From Methylovulum sp. (lineage in GTDB: Bacteria > Pseudomonadota > Gammaproteobacteria > Methylococcales > Methylomonadaceae), in assembly GCA_030653435.1 (NCBI GenBank), contig JAURZI010000059.1:1-60735 (forward strand): a stretch of 60,735 bases of DNA. The letters run 5' to 3'. The stretch's first letter is position 1. Every line of letters begins with the position of its first letter. A program made the position numbers and the translations under genes. This document shows positions 8,125 through 19,300 of this stretch, one piece after another. The notes below the pieces were generated by a model. It was not told the origin of the DNA, did not search any database, and saw nothing but the letters and a program-made list of their open reading frames with translations.

Positions 8125-9939
8125 TCAGGTATGCTCTTCAGCCAGTTTTGCTACAAACTCATCCACAAATACATGCATATCTGCTGAAATGACCTTGATG
8201 CGGCTGCCTAGATAGTTGTATCCAAATAATGCAGGAATGGCCACAGTAAGACCGGCCACCGTTGCCGCCAAAGCGGCCGCAATACCCGGTGCAATTGAAT
8301 TGACATTAACCTCTCCGCTAACCGCAATCGCTGCGAACGTAATCATAACGCCAACCACAGTACCTAATAATCCCAGAAATGGCCCCCCACTGATAGCAAT
8401 AGTAAGCAATACCATTTGCGAGTTTAATTTTTGCAATTCCCTGACCAAGACAGCATCCATTGAGGCTTTAACGGCCGCCATAGCACCTGCTGACAATGAT
8501 TGCGACACATCAGAACCTGCGGCTTTCATTAAACGCTTATTCATCTCTTCAACACCGACATGATAAATTCGGTAAATAGACGAACCGGCAAAACTACCGT
8601 CTTCTGTCGTTAATGAAAACAACAACGGCGACTCATCAAATTCCTCGTCTTCTTCAGTTTGTTCGCTATTCAATTTCGATATATCTTGTGTACCCAGCTT
8701 ACTAAAGGCCTGTTGAAATTTTTTGTTTTCCCCCTGGATTTTATTTATGACTATAGCCTTAACTATCATCACCATAAAACTAATGACAAACATAACGCCC
8801 AGTATGCCGATAATAACCCAACCATCTATCGTGACATTATTCAACGTAGACACAATGTAAGATTCACCGCCTTCTTCGCTGTCAGGGGTGGAATCTTCGC
8901 CGTACGCCAATAATGCAGATCCGGTGCCCTGCATATCGACATCAAATTTTATTGTGTTGGCATCACGGGCCGTTTTATAGACAGCCAATTGATCTATCAT
9001 GCCAGAATAGCCTCTAGCCCCTACCGCGTCTGCGCCAATCGTTATATCGCCTGTCAACTCGGCCAATGACACGGGGAAACTGCCGGCGATGACGCCATTA
9101 ATGTAGATGATAAAACTATCAGTTGTGGCAACTAACGCCAGATGGTGCCAAGCATCAACCGCCACACTGCTCTGCGCGGCAAACTCCTGTTTAACCCCTG
9201 CTGCATTAGTGATCTCAAGATAAGGCGTGAGTTCTTTTATCGCCAACGTTACCGTACCCGCCGTCCCCGACCGTTGAAACAACACGCTGTTTTGTTGGTG
9301 GCCTTGTTCGGGTTTTAGCCATGCGCTAACTGTCCACCCCGTTACCGACGACATTTGTAAAGAAGGTGCCGTAGGTATGCGAATAATTTGGCTACCTTGA
9401 AAAACCGCAGCGCCTGCAATTAATCCACCTTCCGCATTGCTTGCAGTGACTTCAGATGGATTGTTGGCATTGGCCGTCAAATCCTTAACATTGCTGGAAT
9501 CAAATTGGTAACTCAGCACCTGGCTAACATCATAAGAAGCCGCCGCTTCCTGAGCATCGACAGCTTCAGCATTGCCGTAATATAACCAAAAACTGGGCTC
9601 AGCCGATTTAGCAATGTCCTTGGGTAACTTAACCCAGATCAAGGCCATTTCATTAACAGGATCGAGTTTTTCAATATAGAATTTCAATGGCGTTTTTTCA
9701 TCCTCCGCCAACACCCTAATGTCTTTACCTTTTTCGGCCAAATCTAGAAAATATGTAAAATTACCTGTATGCAAGCGAACCAATGCAAACGCATCTTCAG
9801 GGACAGTAACGCCGTCTTGTTGAAGTTTTTTTACATCAAGGCTTATTTTTTTCTTGTACCCCCACTCATCGCTCCACCATGCCGAAGCCATCGAAGGTAA
9901 CAAGGTTAAAAGAATCAACAAAAGACAAAACCGTTTCAT
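8125..9939 (-). CDS. DUF2341-LamG-ExbB fusion: proton channel with extracytoplasmic sensor-like domains
   Basis: About 604 residues from ATG 9939; a GTG four codons upstream at 9951 is an alternative. Signal peptide (core LLLILLTLLPSMASA), then a DUF2341 domain (about 22-130, starting WWSDEWGYKKKISLD), then a concanavalin/LamG-like jelly-roll domain (about 145-330, with WTVSAWLKPEQ and DAWHHLALV-type strands). A transmembrane helix near 370-395 and a cytosolic acidic linker lead into a C-terminal MotA/TolQ/ExbB channel domain (about 440-600, with GPFLGLLGTVVGVMITF and the final LTVAIPALFGYNYL helix). Ordinary ExbB is about 240 residues, so roughly 350 residues of periplasmic sensor-like domain have been added. 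The fold suggests carbohydrate or surface-polymer recognition gating the motor; that role is inference. It heads the exbD-tonB-porin operon and follows the giant exoprotein gene. Confidence 0.9.
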   Translation of the reverse strand: MKRFCLLLILLTLLPSMASAWWSDEWGYKKKISLDVKKLQQDGVTVPEDAFALVRLHTGNFTYFLDLAEKGKDIRVLAEDEKTPLKFYIEKLDPVNEMALIWVKLPKDIAKSAEPSFWLYYGNAEAVDAQEAAASYDVSQVLSYQFDSSNVKDLTANANNPSEVTASNAEGGLIAGAAVFQGSQIIRIPTAPSLQMSSVTGWTVSAWLKPEQGHQQNSVLFQRSGTAGTVTLAIKELTPYLEITNAAGVKQEFAAQSSVAVDAWHHLALVATTDSFIIYINGVIAGSFPVSLAELTGDITIGADAVGARGYSGMIDQLAVYKTARDANTIKFDVDMQGTGSALLAYGEDSTPDSEEGGESYIVSTLNNVTIDGWVIIGILGVMFVISFMVMIVKAIVINKIQGENKKFQQAFSKLGTQDISKLNSEQTEEDEEFDESPLLFSLTTEDGSFAGSSIYRIYHVGVEEMNKRLMKAAGSDVSQSLSAGAMAAVKASMDAVLVRELQKLNSQMVLLTIAISGGPFLGLLGTVVGVMITFAAIAVSGEVNVNSIAPGIAAALAATVAGLTVAIPALFGYNYLGSRIKVISADMHVFVDEFVAKLAEEHT

Positions 9940-9951
9940 TTTTTTTCTCAC

Positions 9952-10304
9952 TCATATTGGTGCAGGAATTATTACAAAAATTCGTTACAGAATTATTACT
10001 TCTAGCCCACAGCGTTACCTCAACAACGGCTATTAATGGCTAAGTCAATAAACCATCTGATACCAGCAGAGGAGACGCATTGTGAACACCGGTAGCCTAG
10101 CCACGGAGATTAGCCAGCAGATAGGCAAAGCAGCCGTAAAAAAGGGGCAACGTAAACCTACCCCGCCAACTGCCCCCCCCCCTGGCATCCAAAGAATACA
10201 AATACCCTCGGAGCCGATAAGGGGCCTAAAGGCACAATATTCCTCATCATCATTGCAGCACTAGAGATCCCTCCTCCTTAACGCATGGAGAAACCATCCC
10301 CCGT
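9952..10304. other. Intergenic region between the tpsA stop and the ExbB operon
   Basis: About 350 nt with no convincing gene. It holds the probable promoter/leader of the ExbB operon (minus strand) and a run of ten C at 10173-10182. A small plus-strand frame at 10082-10264 is low-complexity and not credible. I looked for a recognisable riboswitch and found none. Confidence 0.5.
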
Positions 10305-13300
10305 TTACAAAGCCGATTTGGGTTTATTTTTTTTGGTGTCCTCAGCGCTAGAACCATCGCCATAACCGAGGACATCGACACTGAGCACACCTAGCTTCAT
10401 GCTCTTATTATTGGACTCGTCCTTATCTTTACTCATATCCGCAGATGCCTGGGCGACTTGGCTGACGCTGGCGGTCAGGTTGCTGACGCCGGTCAAGCCT
10501 GCCGCAAGACTGCCGGAAGAGGCAACGGGCACGCCAGTACCTACACCACCGACCTGGATATTATTGGCGCCTAACACGGCCGTTGCGGAAATGGTCACGT
10601 TAGTCCCGCCGATACCGGCCTCACCGGCATTGACCACGCCTTTAGGCGCAAAAAGGAAAACGTCACCGGCGGTATTCCCTGCTGTCGCGGCGGTACGGAT
10701 ACCACTGCCCGAAACGATAGGTGGGAAGATGGTGAACGCATTGCCGTTTTCATCAACACCTTGCTCTGGAGGCGGCGCTGATATGGCTGATTTGGCACCA
10801 CGGCCGGCGTCAATATCGCCCTCGGAAGACCAAATCAAAATATCGCCGCCACTTAGCGCAAAGACACGAGATTGGTTAACGATAAAATCATCATGGACAA
10901 AGGCATTGATATTCCCCGTTCCCTGGGCAACGATACCCAGTTCAGAAGCGTCTTTGTCAACCAAGTTTGAAACAGCGAGGCCGGCATTGATTTCTCCGCC
11001 CGGCACCAGCAGGTTAATATCGCCGCCTTGAAGGGTTTGTAATTTGCTAAAAAACAAGTTCAGATTGCCATTCCAGTCCGTACCTGGAAATAACGTCTCA
11101 ATAGCACCAAAACCACGGACGTTACCTGCCGAGGCCGATGCAGCCGAAGCCGAACCGGATTCCTTAAGTTCGTTAAAAAATACCTTATTCACGATAGCAT
11201 TAAGCTGCGGCTGTATGGACAAATAATCATTAGCACTTAGTTTTGAGAACGCTGCCAACGCAGCCTCATCCGTCAGCGCAGGGTCACCGGACAAGTCCTG
11301 CATGAATGGGGTCACTAAGGCCTTGATTTGCGCGTATTGGTCGGCATAACTCTTGCTAACCAAGGCATCCAGGTTGGGCTGGATAACGGCATAGTCGGCG
11401 CTGTCCAGTTGCCTGAATGCTTGTAGTGCATCGGCTTCAGCCAATGCGGCATCACCAGTGCGTGCACGCATGAACTCCGTCACCACTGTTTTATAACCGC
11501 TATAATTATCGGCGTACTTGACGATATCCAAAAACGCCGCATAATCTGGCGAACCGGCATTCAACCCAGCCAGCACAGTGATATTGGCGCCTACTTTAGA
11601 TTTAAGATTTGAATTGTATACATTACCCACGGTTGACAAACCACCCGATGCGCCTAAATCAATATTACGTCCAGCTTTGACCAACACGTCGCCAGTTCCT
11701 GCAACCTCGATCTTGTTGACATTATTGTCCAGGAAACCTTTCAAATTGCGCTTGCTGGTATAAAGCACATCCCTACCCGCCGAGATGATAGACACATCAT
11801 CTGCATTGACATGCTGGATATTGATTTTCACATTCTTCAAGTCATTGCCGCTTTGGATAATCGCCTTTTTAGGGGTAATGATTTCTATGGTTTTAATATC
11901 TCCGTGTTGCGCGACCAGTCTTACCGGCTCTTCATCACCCGTATGCACCGGCGTTGCGGCATGTATCAGCGTTGGGTCGCCATCCGGAGACAGCATATTC
12001 CTCGGTGTATCCAACGCAGTTCGGATTAACGTGGATTCCGCACCAGGCAATAAGGTTGGGTCAGTATCCGACATGCTCAGCCTTAACGGATCTCCTGACG
12101 AACTGATGCTGTCATTCGCCAAAACACTTAAGGCACCTGATGCTGAAGGGTACAAGGTCACTTCGTCCCCCAGCAATACGCTGCCGCCAAACGCAGTCGT
12201 CCGTAAAGAAGCCGGATAAATCTGTGCCAATTGTCCCTGGTCATCTGTATTTATAAAGCCAATGGTTTGACCAATAACTGAAGTATCAGCACCCAGGTTA
12301 ATATCCCCTGACAAGGATTTCATAGCGATGGCGCTATTATCGGTATAACTGAAAAAGTTAACGTCATTATCGTGCAACATCATCGCATCGGAGACTGCCG
12401 TTATACTGATGCCACTGTGCGCGGCTAGGCTCAACGTACTGTCGCCCATCACCAGTTGGGGGCCGTCAACAAAAACCAGTTTGGTGAAGTCATCCGTTTG
12501 CGTGGCACTGCCGGTAATCTCACCGCCCGCCGAAATGGCGCCATTGCCGGCACCTATATAGTAAGCGCCACCGCTTACGTCGCCTCCGGCATTCACCTGC
12601 ATGTCACCACCGCCTTGTACCGCCACGACATTGGTCTCACCGGGCACGCCCAGCTGTTTGCCGCTAGTCGGCATCATCACGGAAAGATCATCTATATTGC
12701 CCGCAGCGCTAACATTGACATTGCCTCCACCAAATGAGCCTATGTTTTGCTGGAAACGGGACACGGTTATATCCGTGCCTTCCGGTGCACGCGATATATC
12801 AGCCAGATTATTGGTGGCGCCATTGGTATAGCCAAAAGTTACGCCCCAGGCTGTAGGATTAGGACTGTTCGGATCCGTAGTGCCGAAACGCAACAACCAA
12901 CTGTTGATAAACTGGTTGCTGACCGCTCCGACAATATTGTTGCCTGCATTCAGTACGAGATCGCCACCGTCAACCGGATATTCATTATAAATATCAAAGG
13001 CCACCCTGATATCGTCAAATGTCCCATATCTCAGGGCATCTTCAGCCCTGCCTGCGTTATAAACCGTTGACGTTTGATCGGTAAAAACGATGTTGCCGCC
13101 TGCGCCTAACTGAATATCCCCAGTCCCGGTGCGTACCGTGACCGCAGAGCCTATCGTCAAATCCTTCGCTGCCACAGTCGCAACCGTGTCGGCACTGGTC
13201 ATATCAGCCCCGGCCGTGAGCTGATATGACCAGGAATCATCCGTTTGCAACATATCGGTTACCTGGACTAGCCCAAAAAACAACGAGCCGTCCTTAAAAC

Positions 13301-16300
13301 CATCGGAAAGCGAACTGTTCAGCGCAAGATTGCCGCCGGCATTAATGGTCAACATGCCGGGCAAAGAACGCAAACCGGATGTTTCGGATTCGTTGTATTT
13401 CCAGTCTACCAGATCCCATCGGCTGTTCAGCGCCAGATCACCCTCATAGTCAATTTCAATCCCTGCCTGTAAACGTATCCCTGCACCCAGCTTGGTATTG
13501 ATAGCCTGCATATTGGCAGACGTCATATAGGTGTCCGTGTCGGCTTTAATATTTTCGATGTCAGCACTGTTGATTTCCCCGGATACGCTAAAGTCTGAGT
13601 TGCTGTATTTTTTAACACCTTCAGCATAAAACTTGCTGTAGCCTTGCGACAACATATTGCCATCATCGGCAAAAACAGCCGCTTTTTGGGCATAGCCCTG
13701 CACTGTGCCCGCAATTGCGGCAATATTGATGCCGTCATCAATGCCATCTTTATTGCCGTCGCTACGCAAGGCGCGCAAAACCACTTCACCACCGGTTTCC
13801 TGCGTGGCGCCGCCGACATCGACCAATGATCCGCTCTGGATGTTAATGCCACTGATGCCGTCGTCATCACTATCCACTGATGACAGCTTTACCTTACCAC
13901 CTGCGGCACCTTTGGCCGACAACACCGCACCGTTTGCCAACGTGATGCTATCCCCAGCGTACAAACTAATCGCGCCACCTTTTGCACTGCCATCGGCATT
14001 AAGCGTACCGGATAATGCCATAGCACCTTTATCTGCCACCAAAGTGATTGCGTTTGCCTTGATGAGCTGTCCAGTTGACTGCACAATATCTGCTTCTCGG
14101 CTACGGAAATAAATGCTGTCGGAAATACCGGCAGCACTTAGCGTATTCATCAGGCTATCAAAGTTTGCATCGGCGCTGAAACGTGACACATCAATTTCCG
14201 CACTGCCGGCTTTTGCACTGATTTTACCCAACAACCCAACAGACTGTTCCAGCGCTTTCAATACCAGAACTCCGCCCTTCGCTGTGCCGCCCCCCGTGCT
14301 TAAATCAAGCATTGAACCTTCAGCCAAGGTGATATTGCCATGATCCGCCACTGCGCTGAAGCTGCCTCCCGGCGTATAGTCAACGGTATCGGCAAAGTTG
14401 ACAGCCTGCCCGGCAAGGTTTAAATCGGCTAGCCCACCGATATTGATATCACCTGTCAATGCTTGCAAGCCCAAAGAACCGGAAGGCAGTAACACACGTG
14501 CATTAAAGTCAATACCATCGGCTTTCAGGTTAATGGCGCCGCCAAAGCTGACAGATGCCGGGCTGGCGGAGCTGCCATTACCATCCATCCGTATCCTGTG
14601 ATTGCCGGCATCAATATTAAGCTTACTGCCACCGGCTGCCGTCATATAACCCGCAATCACATTAAGGTCACCGCCAACACTCAGCGAACCCTCACCCAAA
14701 GCGCCAAACCCTTCGGCAACATTGATGTTTGCCGTTTGAAAGCCATTAATGCCGAAATCACCGCCACCTTGAGTATAGTTTGTAGCCGATACGTCCAGCA
14801 CACCCTGGCCTGTTGAAGCATGGCTAGCTACAGCGCCTGATGTGTTTTGTAATTGCAAACTGTTTGCCGCCAGTTTTGCCGTTTGCCCTGCCGATCCAAA
14901 TCCTGAAAAACCGGCTGCATTAATAACTAAGCTGTCAAATGTTATGGCAGAGAGATTCCCGCCGCTATCCGCTTGGCCTACGTTACCGTAGAAATTAACC
15001 GTATCCCGGCTGCTTAAGACCAACTCGTCTACGGCAAGATTTTGTAATTTTTCACTGGTCAGATTTAATGCGCCGTCCGATAGCCCACTGACTTCGCCTA
15101 TATTGATGGCATTGGCGCTCAAATTTAGCGAGCCGCCATCCATCTCGATATTGCCTGCCAATACCGTCGATTGGCTGGCATCAAGCAGCATTGACTTAGA
15201 AGCTGCCAGCGTCGCGCCATCTTGTATCAGCAATTCACCGGCATTTCCCGCCGCCGATGTCCTGTTCAACACAATCTGGTCATCTGCGGACACCCTTAGC
15301 AAAGCGCCGTCGCCGATGATATTAAATTGTGTATCGCCGGTATTAACACTGCCACTCGCACTTAATACAGCGCCATTTCTTACTTCCACCTGGCCTGTAG
15401 CAGCCGCGACCAAGTCCGTAACCAACACCTGCGCTCCGGTGTCAAATACGACTTTCTCAGCAGTGACATTTAAATTAGTTGCGCCAGTCGTCACATCGTT
15501 GCTACGCGCGCCACCTAAAAACAAACTATCCACACCTAACGCACTCAAATCGCCTGCTAATACTTCCAACGTCCCTTCAGTTGGCGTTGCGCTTAAACTG
15601 TTAACAATCTTAAGGCTATTCGCGGCAATATCCATACGTGCGCCCCTGCCACCGGGCGAAGCCACTTTAAATTCGCCTTCCAAAGCCAGCTTGTCTGTTG
15701 CCGAAATTGAAATCTGGCCGCTATCCATAGGCAGAATTGGCGTACTGGCTTCGTTCTTAATCGCTTGTGCAGCATAGAAGGTGTTGGCTTTCTGTTCATC
15801 GTATTCAGAACGTTTGCGGATATCCGCGCCGCTCTCCAGCAAATAGCCGTTAGAACGCTGATCTTTAGTGCCGTCTCCGGCATTAAGCTGATAACCCGCA
15901 ACAACCGCCAAACCAGCAGAGTTATAGGACGTAGCCGTCTGATCCTGAGTATTGGCTTGGGGCGTTACCAAATAAGCGCCAGGCAACAAAGCATAACGCG
16001 CAGGCAAAATGGTATATTCGCCTGCCGGTAAGCCCGGAGTACCGCTTAGATAAATTTTGCTGCCGACGGCATAATCAAAACCGGCGCTTTGTAAGGGGTC
16101 ATAGGGCGCCATGTCCGAGCCTAAGGTCGGCACGACCGCGAAACCGCCTTGATACGACGGGCTGGCAGGATCTAAATAATCGTAAGAACCGCCAGAACCC
16201 GGTAAGAACTCATAAGACAATAAATCGCCGCCGCCGGACAGGTCAACCACACTGCCTTTAGCCAAATTTACAGAAGGCGCTGATAAAACCAGTTTTTTCT

Positions 16301-19300
16301 CAGGAGGCGTGGCAAATACCAGATTACGGTTGCTGTCTAACGGATAGAGCCAGTCCAAGCCGCCTTGAACTATACCGAAAGGAATCAATTGGCCTGCGCC
16401 CGAAACTGAAGTCAAGCTATTTTCACCCAGCGTCAAGCTGGTGCTTGCCGTTAAATTAATCGTACCGAACGGCGCTTTTACGGTGCCATTCTGGTTGATT
16501 ACTGGCGCTACAAAGCTCAATATGCCTGCCGCCGATAACGGCGACGCATCGCTATTGCTATTACCATTGCCGGATAGGGTAATTTTGCCTTCCGGGTTAT
16601 TTTCAACCGCAAAGCTAAAATGCGTCAGCGTGGAGGGGTAAATTTGGCTGGCTGTCAGGTTCAAATTAGCCGCGGTCACCATAGTGCCCACATAATCCAT
16701 CGTATCGTCAGCCGTATTTGCACTTACCAAGCCCACCGTACGCAAATCATGTGCGCTGTTTAGGTTAATCTCGCTATAGCCATTCCATAACGAGGCGCCG
16801 CCTAGCTCAATCCATTGCGAATTCGCCGTAAAGATGCCGCTGGCAGCCGGAATCTGCCCCACTTCTGAGGGGCTTACTTCGCGTATTAATGATGAACCCA
16901 TCCTTAAATAAGCAGTATTCAGGTTAACAGCGCCGCTAGTTTCGTCATTGAGCGCCGACCACGTTATTTTAGGAGCATCAATATCAATACGTGTTTTTGC
17001 CGTCAGATTGACATCGCCTGAAAACCTGACTTCGTCGCGTGATGCAAATAAATCGCCGTCATTAACCGACAAGCGCAGATCACTAAATTCACCGGCAGCC
17101 AGTTTATCGGCGCTCACGACCATTTTGCCGTTTAATGCCCCAGTGACCTTATCCCCAAACCGCCCGCTTTTACCCAGAATAGTCTGATCGGCCTGCACGA
17201 CATCAAGTACCAGATCGCCTGCCGGGAATGGCGTAATAATTGCGTCCGGCGGGTTACGGCCTGACCGATCCAGCGCCAAATCTATGCGGCCTCCTTGCGT
17301 AGTCGCGGAACCGGCCACCCCTTTTAAACCACCATCCAGTACAGCACCTTCTGCGGTTGTCAACGCTATTTTTCCGGCATTGGAACCGACGCTAACCGGC
17401 TCATAACGGATGCCCGAGCCCGAGCCGTCATTAACCGGCAAATCCAGGACTGCATGGGTTCCCGACACATCAATTTGTGAGCCTTGCTTTAGAACTACAT
17501 AACCTCGTTGGGCATTTAAGGTAATATCACCGCCATCCAGTACTTCACCTGTACGTCTACCGGAGGCATCCAGGGGATTCATCCGCGTCGTGCCGGTTGC
17601 CCGCAACGACCCATGCTGGCCCAGCCATATTGCCTGTGCGGGATTGTACTGCAAGCCTGGATTGGCATTAATGCTCAAGTTGATTGATCCTGATGGGGCA
17701 TCAACCAAACCATCGACAAAAATACCACCAGCGGTCGATTTGAGAGTGATAGCCGCTTCTTTATCGCCCAATATCTTGCTGCCGGTTTCCAACCGGACAT
17801 CTTTGCTCGAGCTGACCAACGTCAGGTCGACAGAGTTACGCAAATGTTCGGGCAGCGTTTCAATGCGGCTGATACCGGCTATCGAATTGCCGCTAGCCTG
17901 CTGTCCGAAATCGCCCTGCAAAATCCGGTTTTGTTGGATCAAGCTTAACGAACTGCCTTTTGTCAGCGTCAAGTCACCGGCGGTACTGGTTAAATTGATT
18001 TCGCCAAAAGCTAATTTTTTTGAGAAATTAAAATGCCCTTCTTCTACGCCCAGTGCCAAGGCAGACACCGCGTCTTCGACTGCACCCATAATAATTTCAT
18101 CGCTAACCAGACTCAGGCTGCCATTCTCTGACAATCCATAGGCAGACACATTGCCGTCCAGATGTAATTGTGCAGATGCGGATCCGCCTCCCGGCGAAGT
18201 CGTGTAGGTTTTATCGGCAGCCAAGCTAATATCGCCGCCTTTGCCAGCCGTCAGGCTGTTATCCTGGGCCAACCACGCACCACCATTAGCCCTGACTACC
18301 GAACCGGATCTTATATTTAAATCGACATTCGCTGTCATCTCGATACTGCCGCCGTCTATTGCCAACGCATCGACAGGCGTCACCTCCAGGCCTAGCGCAA
18401 AATCATTGACCCAACGTCCAGACACATCCAGCACGGCATCATGACCCAGGTTTATTTTGCCTGAATTTTCTGTGACATTGTTATTTTCACCGGCCAGCGT
18501 GATCGTACCGCTAGGCGTATAGATATCGCCGTACACATTGATTTTGCCGGCATCTATATTAAACTGACTATCAGCCTGCATCGCTATATTGGCATCAGCT
18601 GCCACCTCTACGGCGCCACGTGTTTTTATGCTGAGCTTTTGTATTCCTGAACCGTTCGTTAGCGCGACAGGCAACACCAGATCCGCCTTCTTGCCATTTT
18701 TTCCCGGAAACTTATCGTCCACACCAATATCCACGGCGTTTTTTTCCGTCTGGAACACCACTTTCTGGGTCGAGTTAAAATCTGATGAATCCAAAGAAAA
18801 CGTACCACCAAACGCCATAGTGTCTGATGTGCGCTGATAGGTATTGCTGGCAGCCCCCGCGATTAGATCGCCGTTCCATGACACTGTTCTAGCGACAATA
18901 TTAAGCGCCCCGGCCGCCAACCCCTGCGTGTAGCCTTGCTCAAAACGGCCTTGACCGAACTGCGCCTGGGTGTCCCACACCGTGGTGACACCCCATTTCT
19001 CATGCACTTCCTTGACCACACCAAATACTGCAGCATAGTGTTCATTCGGATCCGCATCGCTGATATCAACTATCTTTCCGTAATCGGTCAACAATTTGGT
19101 CGTACTGATGTAACCATCTTGATAATCTATGGAGCCACCGGAAATATCCACCACCGCTTCATTGTTGATAACCACATCGCCACTGGAGGTCAGATTGACC
19201 ACACCGCCAGTCCCCAGACGTTCGTCAATGCTGCGTTCAAAGCGGGCCTGAGCGCCGCTGGTGTCAACAATATCAGTCGTTTTGCGAAGATCAACACGCA

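Noticed and set aside
10082-10264. 60-residue frame on the plus strand with an AGGAG-like site
   Set aside because: It is Pro/Ser rich, contains the C-run, matches no family I know, and lies in the leader of the opposite-strand operon.
9952-10304. Possible riboswitch in the ExbB operon leader
   Set aside because: I compared it with c-di-GMP-I features and found no matching core motif. Only weak hairpins were seen.
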